Shown piece by piece: positions 60,567 to 64,000 of a DNA stretch of 64,000 nucleotides. The position numbers were made by a program, and so were the translations under genes. Under the pieces are notes generated by a model that worked only from the letters and a program-made list of their open reading frames with translations, was not told the DNA's origin and made no database searches. Position 1 is the stretch's first letter. Every line of letters starts with the position of its first letter. The stretch is from Mycolicibacterium sp. P1-5 (GTDB lineage: Bacteria > Actinomycetota > Actinomycetes > Mycobacteriales > Mycobacteriaceae). The stretch covers positions 150,879 through 214,878 of the forward strand of contig NZ_NPKT01000007.1 in NCBI RefSeq assembly GCF_008329565.1, read 5' to 3'.

Positions 60567-62249
60567 ATGACAGCTCAGGAGTTCGACGTCGTCGTCGTCG
60601 GAAGCGGTGCTGCCGGCATGGTCGCCGCGCTTACCGCCGCTCACCAGGGACTATCGACGGTCCTCGTCGAGAAGGCCGCGCACTTCGGCGGCTCGACCGC
60701 CCGGTCGGGTGGCGGCGTGTGGATCCCGAACAACGAGATCCTCAAGCGTGATGGGGTCACCGACACCAAAGAAGCCGCGCGCACCTATCTGCACGCCATC
60801 ATCGGCGACGTGGTGGAGCCCGAGCGCATCGACACCTATCTCGAACGTGGTCCGGAAATGCTGTCGTTCGTGCTCAAGCACACGCCGCTGAAGATGTGCT
60901 GGGTGCCCGGCTATTCCGACTACTACCCCGAGACCCCCGGTGGGCGCCCGGCGGGCCGGTCGATCGAACCCAAGCCGTTCAACGCCAAGAAGCTCGGCCC
61001 AGACGAGCCCTACCTGGAGCCGGCGTACGGCAAGGTACCGCTCAATGTGGTTGTGATGCAGCAGGATTACGTGCGCCTCAACCAGCTCAAGCGCCATCCC
61101 CGCGGCGTGCTGCGCAGCCTCAAGGTCGGCGCGCGCACGATGTGGGCCGGCGCACGCGGCAAGAATCTGGTGGGCATGGGCCGCGCGTTGATCGCGCCGT
61201 TGCGAATCGGCTTGCGCCAGGCCGGAGTTCCGGTGCTGCTCAACACCGCGCTGACCGACCTCTATGTCGAAGACGGTGTGGTGCGCGGTATCTACGTACG
61301 GGACACCACCGGCCCGGAGTCGGCTGACCCCCAGTTGATCCGCGCTCGCCGCGGCGTCATCCTGGGCAGCGGCGGCTTCGAGCGCAACGAGCAGATGCGG
61401 GTCAAGTATCAGCGCGCCCCGATCACCGCTGATTGGACCGTTGGGGCCGCGGCGAATACCGGCGACGGCATCGTGGCGGCCGAGAAGCTCGGTGCGGCAT
61501 TGGAATTGATGGAGGACGCCTGGTGGGGGCCGACGGTTCCGCTTGTCGGTGCACCGTGGTTCGCACTGTCGGAACGCAACTCCCCTGGGTCGATCATCGT
61601 CAACCTGAGCGGCATGCGCTTCATGAACGAGTCGATGCCCTACGTCGAGGCCTGCCACCACATGTACGGCGGCCAGTACGGCCAGGGCCCGGGCCCTGGT
61701 GAGAACGTGCCGGCCTGGTTGGTCTTCGACCAGCAATATCGCGACCGGTACATCTTCGCGGGATTGCAGCCGGGACAACGGATTCCGAAGAAGTGGATGG
61801 AGTCCGGCGTGATCGTCAAGGCCGACACCCTCGAGGAGTTGGCCAAGGTGACCGGCCTTCCGGCCGACGCCTTCATGGCGACGGTCGAGCGGTTCAACTC
61901 CTTCGCCCGTTCGGGTAAGGACGAGGATTTCCACCGGGGCGAGAGCGCCTACGACCGTTACTACGGCGATCCGACCAACAAGCCCAACCCCAACCTCGGC
62001 GAGATCAAGAACGGACCGTTCTACGCGGCCAAGATGGTGCCCGGCGATCTGGGTACGAAGGGCGGCGTGCGCACGGATGTGCACGGACGGGCGCTCCGCG
62101 ACGACGGTTCGGTGATCGAAGGCCTGTATGCGGCCGGTAATGTCAGCTCGCCGGTGATGGGCCACACCTATCCAGGGCCGGGCGGCACCATCGGCCCCGC
62201 GATGGCATTCGGATACCTGGCGGCTTTGCATATTGCAGGGAAGGGCTGA
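60567..62249 (+). CDS. kstD: 3-ketosteroid delta-1-dehydrogenase
   Basis: The product is 560 aa. FAD-binding motif Gly-Ser-Gly-Ala-Ala-Gly lies at residues 12-17, Glu-Lys after strand two, and near the C-terminus His-Thr-Tyr-Pro-Gly-Pro-Gly-Gly-Thr-Ile-Gly carries the catalytic Tyr. It introduces the C1-C2 double bond in ring A. The ATG has no Shine-Dalgarno; it touches the KstR operator, which suggests a leaderless mRNA. hsd4B follows one base after the stop. Confidence 0.95.
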   Translation: MTAQEFDVVVVGSGAAGMVAALTAAHQGLSTVLVEKAAHFGGSTARSGGGVWIPNNEILKRDGVTDTKEAARTYLHAIIGDVVEPERIDTYLERGPEMLSFVLKHTPLKMCWVPGYSDYYPETPGGRPAGRSIEPKPFNAKKLGPDEPYLEPAYGKVPLNVVVMQQDYVRLNQLKRHPRGVLRSLKVGARTMWAGARGKNLVGMGRALIAPLRIGLRQAGVPVLLNTALTDLYVEDGVVRGIYVRDTTGPESADPQLIRARRGVILGSGGFERNEQMRVKYQRAPITADWTVGAAANTGDGIVAAEKLGAALELMEDAWWGPTVPLVGAPWFALSERNSPGSIIVNLSGMRFMNESMPYVEACHHMYGGQYGQGPGPGENVPAWLVFDQQYRDRYIFAGLQPGQRIPKKWMESGVIVKADTLEELAKVTGLPADAFMATVERFNSFARSGKDEDFHRGESAYDRYYGDPTNKPNPNLGEIKNGPFYAAKMVPGDLGTKGGVRTDVHGRALRDDGSVIEGLYAAGNVSSPVMGHTYPGPGGTIGPAMAFGYLAALHIAGKG

Positions 62250-62250
62250 C

Positions 62251-63111
62251 ATGCCGATCGATCTGTCCGTCGCACTCGGTGCCGAGCTGGAGCCCATCGA
62301 GTTCTCTTGGACCAGTAGCGATGTTCAGCTCTATCAGCTGGGCCTCGGCGCCGGTGCCGACCCGATGGATCCCAAGGAGCTGCGTTACCTGGTGGACCGC
62401 ACCCCGCAGGTGCTGCCCACCTTCGGCAACGTCGCGGCCAGCTTCCACATGACCGAGCCACCGGAGGTGAAGTTCCCCGGCATCGACATCGAGCTGAGCA
62501 AGGTGCTGCACGCCAGCGAGGCTGTCACCGTGCCGGCTCCGCTGCCGCCGAGCGGCACCGCGCAGTCGGTGCAGCGGTTCACCGAGATCTGGGACAAGGG
62601 CAAGGCGGCGGTCATCGTCAGCGAGACCACGGTGACCGACCCGGACGGCAAGCTGCTGTGGACCACCAAGCGGTCGATCTTCGCCCGCGGCGAGGGCGGT
62701 TTCGGTGGCGAGCGTGGCCCGTCGACGTCGGTTGCGGCCCCGGATCGCGCGCCCGATTACGAGATCTCGGTTCCGGTGCTACCCCAGCAGGCGCTGCTGT
62801 ACCGGCTCTGCGGTGACCGTAACCCGCTGCACTCCGACCCCGAATTCGCCGCTGCCGCAGGCTTTCCCAAGCCGATTCTGCACGGGCTGTGCACCTACGG
62901 CATGACCTGCAAGGCGCTGGTGGACACCCTGCTGGACTCCGACGTGTCGGCCGTGAAGACCTACGGCGCGCGCTTCGCCGGCGTCGTCTACCCCGGCGAG
63001 ACGATCAAAGTCAACGTATGGAAGGACGACGGCCGTTACGTCGGTGTGGTCACCGCACCGAGCCGCGAGGACGCCGTCGTACTCTCCGACGTGGAGTTCA
63101 TCCCGGTCTGA
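62251..63111 (+). CDS. hsd4B: MaoC-like double-hotdog enoyl-CoA hydratase (Hsd4B)
   Basis: The product is 286 aa with an N-terminal diverged hotdog half and a C-terminal catalytic half containing Asp-Arg-Asn-Pro-Leu-His-Ser-Asp-Pro, the hydratase-2 Asp/His dyad, and Gly-Phe-Pro-Lys-Pro-Ile-Leu-His-Gly. Homologues hydrate steroid side-chain or fatty enoyl-CoAs; the hsd4B name implies a hydroxysteroid dehydrogenase but the fold is a hydratase. AAGGG lies upstream of the ATG. Confidence 0.9.
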   Translation: MPIDLSVALGAELEPIEFSWTSSDVQLYQLGLGAGADPMDPKELRYLVDRTPQVLPTFGNVAASFHMTEPPEVKFPGIDIELSKVLHASEAVTVPAPLPPSGTAQSVQRFTEIWDKGKAAVIVSETTVTDPDGKLLWTTKRSIFARGEGGFGGERGPSTSVAAPDRAPDYEISVPVLPQQALLYRLCGDRNPLHSDPEFAAAAGFPKPILHGLCTYGMTCKALVDTLLDSDVSAVKTYGARFAGVVYPGETIKVNVWKDDGRYVGVVTAPSREDAVVLSDVEFIPV

Positions 63112-63237
63112 GGATCAGCTGTCGGTCACTAACAGGTGTGATCTCGACGTAATCTTCGTTAATTGGTCCCGCATTCGGCGACTCCAAGGTAGGAACGCAG
63201 CAAGCAAACTTTGATGCTGCTACAGAAGGAGTCCTCT

Positions 63238-63867
63238 ATGAAGCTCTCGCGGACCAAAACCGTAGGCATGATCGGTGTGGCGCTGCTGGTGGGCACCGCA
63301 GCAGTCGGCTGCGGCGGTGATGACAAGGAATCGTCGGCCACGAGCTCGTCGTCGGCCGCGAGCTCGTCGTCGACGACTGGAGCGTCGGGGTCGGAGACCA
63401 CCAGCGCCGCCGCAACTGCGGCGCCCGCGAGTGACTACAGCAAACTGCTACTCAAGGCTTCCGACATCGACCCGAGCTTCACCGCCAGCCCGCCGGAGAC
63501 GCCCCCGGCCGGTATCACCGGAATCGGTCAGACCATGGCCAACGCCGCGCAGAACCAGATCATCAAGTTTCAGATCGTGATCGAAACGGATCCCGCCGCG
63601 GCGGTCAAGAGGGTGGATGAGGCAAAGGCAACGATCTCCACGGAGGTCGACGGAGCGCCGCAGTCCGCTGACGTCGGCGACGGCGGCTTCATCGCCAGCG
63701 GCAAATCGCCCGACGGCTCGAAGGCCATCACCGAGGTGTACTTCTCCCAGGGTAAGGCAGCCACGAGTGTCGAGTTCTCCAGCGCGCCCAATGATCCGGT
63801 GCAGAACGACACCGCGCTGGCGATCGCCAAGATGCAGGCCACCCAGATCAAGAACAACCTGACCTAG
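63238..63867 (+). CDS. putative lipoprotein
   Basis: The product is 209 aa. GAAGGAG six bases upstream fixes ATG 63238. Lys/Arg-rich start, hydrophobic stretch and lipobox Ala-Ala-Val-Gly-Cys (Cys about 24) lead into a Ser/Ala/Thr linker (about 30-65) and a roughly 140-residue globular domain without Cys. It resembles mycobacterial LpqN/LpqT-type lipoproteins in layout, though I cannot place it in a named group. Probably outer-leaflet located. Confidence 0.75.
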   Translation: MKLSRTKTVGMIGVALLVGTAAVGCGGDDKESSATSSSSAASSSSTTGASGSETTSAAATAAPASDYSKLLLKASDIDPSFTASPPETPPAGITGIGQTMANAAQNQIIKFQIVIETDPAAAVKRVDEAKATISTEVDGAPQSADVGDGGFIASGKSPDGSKAITEVYFSQGKAATSVEFSSAPNDPVQNDTALAIAKMQATQIKNNLT

Positions 63868-63950
63868 GGTTCGAACGTAACGCCACGGCGCAGAATCGCC
63901 TGGCGGGTTCATACGGTCAACGCAACATTGGTTGATTCGTAGGGGTCGTC

Positions 63951-64000
63951 ATGCCGAGTGGTTATCCGCATCCGAGGTCAACTCGGCGGGAGTTGTTTGA
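63951..64000 (+). CDS. gene start cut by the right edge, possibly transposase-like
   Basis: ATG at 63951 with AGGGG upstream opens a frame Met-Pro-Ser-Gly-Tyr-Pro-His-Pro-Arg-Ser-Thr-Arg-Arg-Glu-Leu-Phe that runs off the window. Short basic starts of this kind are found in helix-turn-helix transposase subunits, but sixteen residues are not enough to assign it. Confidence 0.35.
   Translation, partial: MPSGYPHPRSTRRELF

Noticed and set aside
60651..62297. Minus-strand frame of about 548 codons opposite kstD
   Set aside because: Antisense to a well-recognised KstD; no motif or start site supports it.
63340..63380. Microsatellite-like TCGTCG repeats
   Set aside because: They simply encode the Ser/Ala-rich linker of the lipoprotein at 63238.

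Overview
The window reads as chromosome of a mycobacterium, most likely a rapid grower of the Mycolicibacterium type. It is GC-rich with dense genes and many GTG/TTG starts. It carries a complete mce4 steroid-import operon, the KstR-type cholesterol side-chain and ring degradation genes, otsA, a cpsA-like LCP protein, cutinases and a haemophore-like secreted protein. Gene order from the LCP gene to hsd4B follows, from memory, the M. tuberculosis stretch around Rv3484-Rv3538, but the PE/PPE genes are absent and lineage-specific genes are interspersed. Species cannot be fixed from the sequence alone. No tRNA, rRNA or CRISPR was seen; the only hint of a mobile element is a gene start cut off at the right edge.

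Layout. (1) 1-10.1 kb: a MarR regulator divergent from a small membrane protein; a secreted metalloprotease-like surface protein; a lipoprotein; a GAP-family membrane protein; an ammonium transporter whose first 'twin-His' residue is Glu; a DUF1232 protein; and a molybdenum hydroxylase (CO-dehydrogenase-like) split into two convergent units, coxL on + and coxM-coxS on -. Similar GCTNAGC-N4-GCTNAGC elements lie upstream of both units. (2) 10.3-17 kb: LCP protein with a tandem repeat over its stop codon, two dehydrogenases, three tandem paralogous small secreted proteins, a 54-aa ORF and otsA. (3) 17-28.7 kb: the mce4 operon (yrbE4A, yrbE4B, mce4A-F, two Mce-associated proteins), preceded by hsd4A and fdxD. 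yrbE4B has an in-frame TAA at codon 232 and yrbE4A lacks a normal start codon next to its Shine-Dalgarno. (4) 28.8-54 kb: side-chain degradation (fadE26/fadE27, fadD17, fadD19, echA19, cyp142, ltp3/ltp4 with a duplicated cysteine-less DUF35-like protein, F420-type oxidoreductases), kshA, and less-characterised KstR-linked genes. (5) 54-63 kb: an IclR regulator, a haemophore-like protein, RecQ with a phosphoribosyltransferase-like tail, then hsaF-hsaG-hsaE and kstD-hsd4B. (6) 63-64 kb: a lipoprotein and a truncated gene start.

How the genes work together. Mce4 with the YrbE4 permeases imports cholesterol. CYP142 oxidises the side-chain terminus; FadD19/FadD17 make CoA thioesters; FadE26/27, EchA19, Hsd4A/Hsd4B and the Ltp proteins shorten the side chain. 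KstD and KshA open ring B, and HsaE-HsaF-HsaG finish the ring-A/B product to pyruvate and propionyl/acetyl-CoA. Eight palindromes of the form TAGAAC-N2-GTTCTA (KstR-type operators) sit in the promoter regions of this set and tie it into one regulon. Homology assignments come from recognising protein families by eye; no database search was run.
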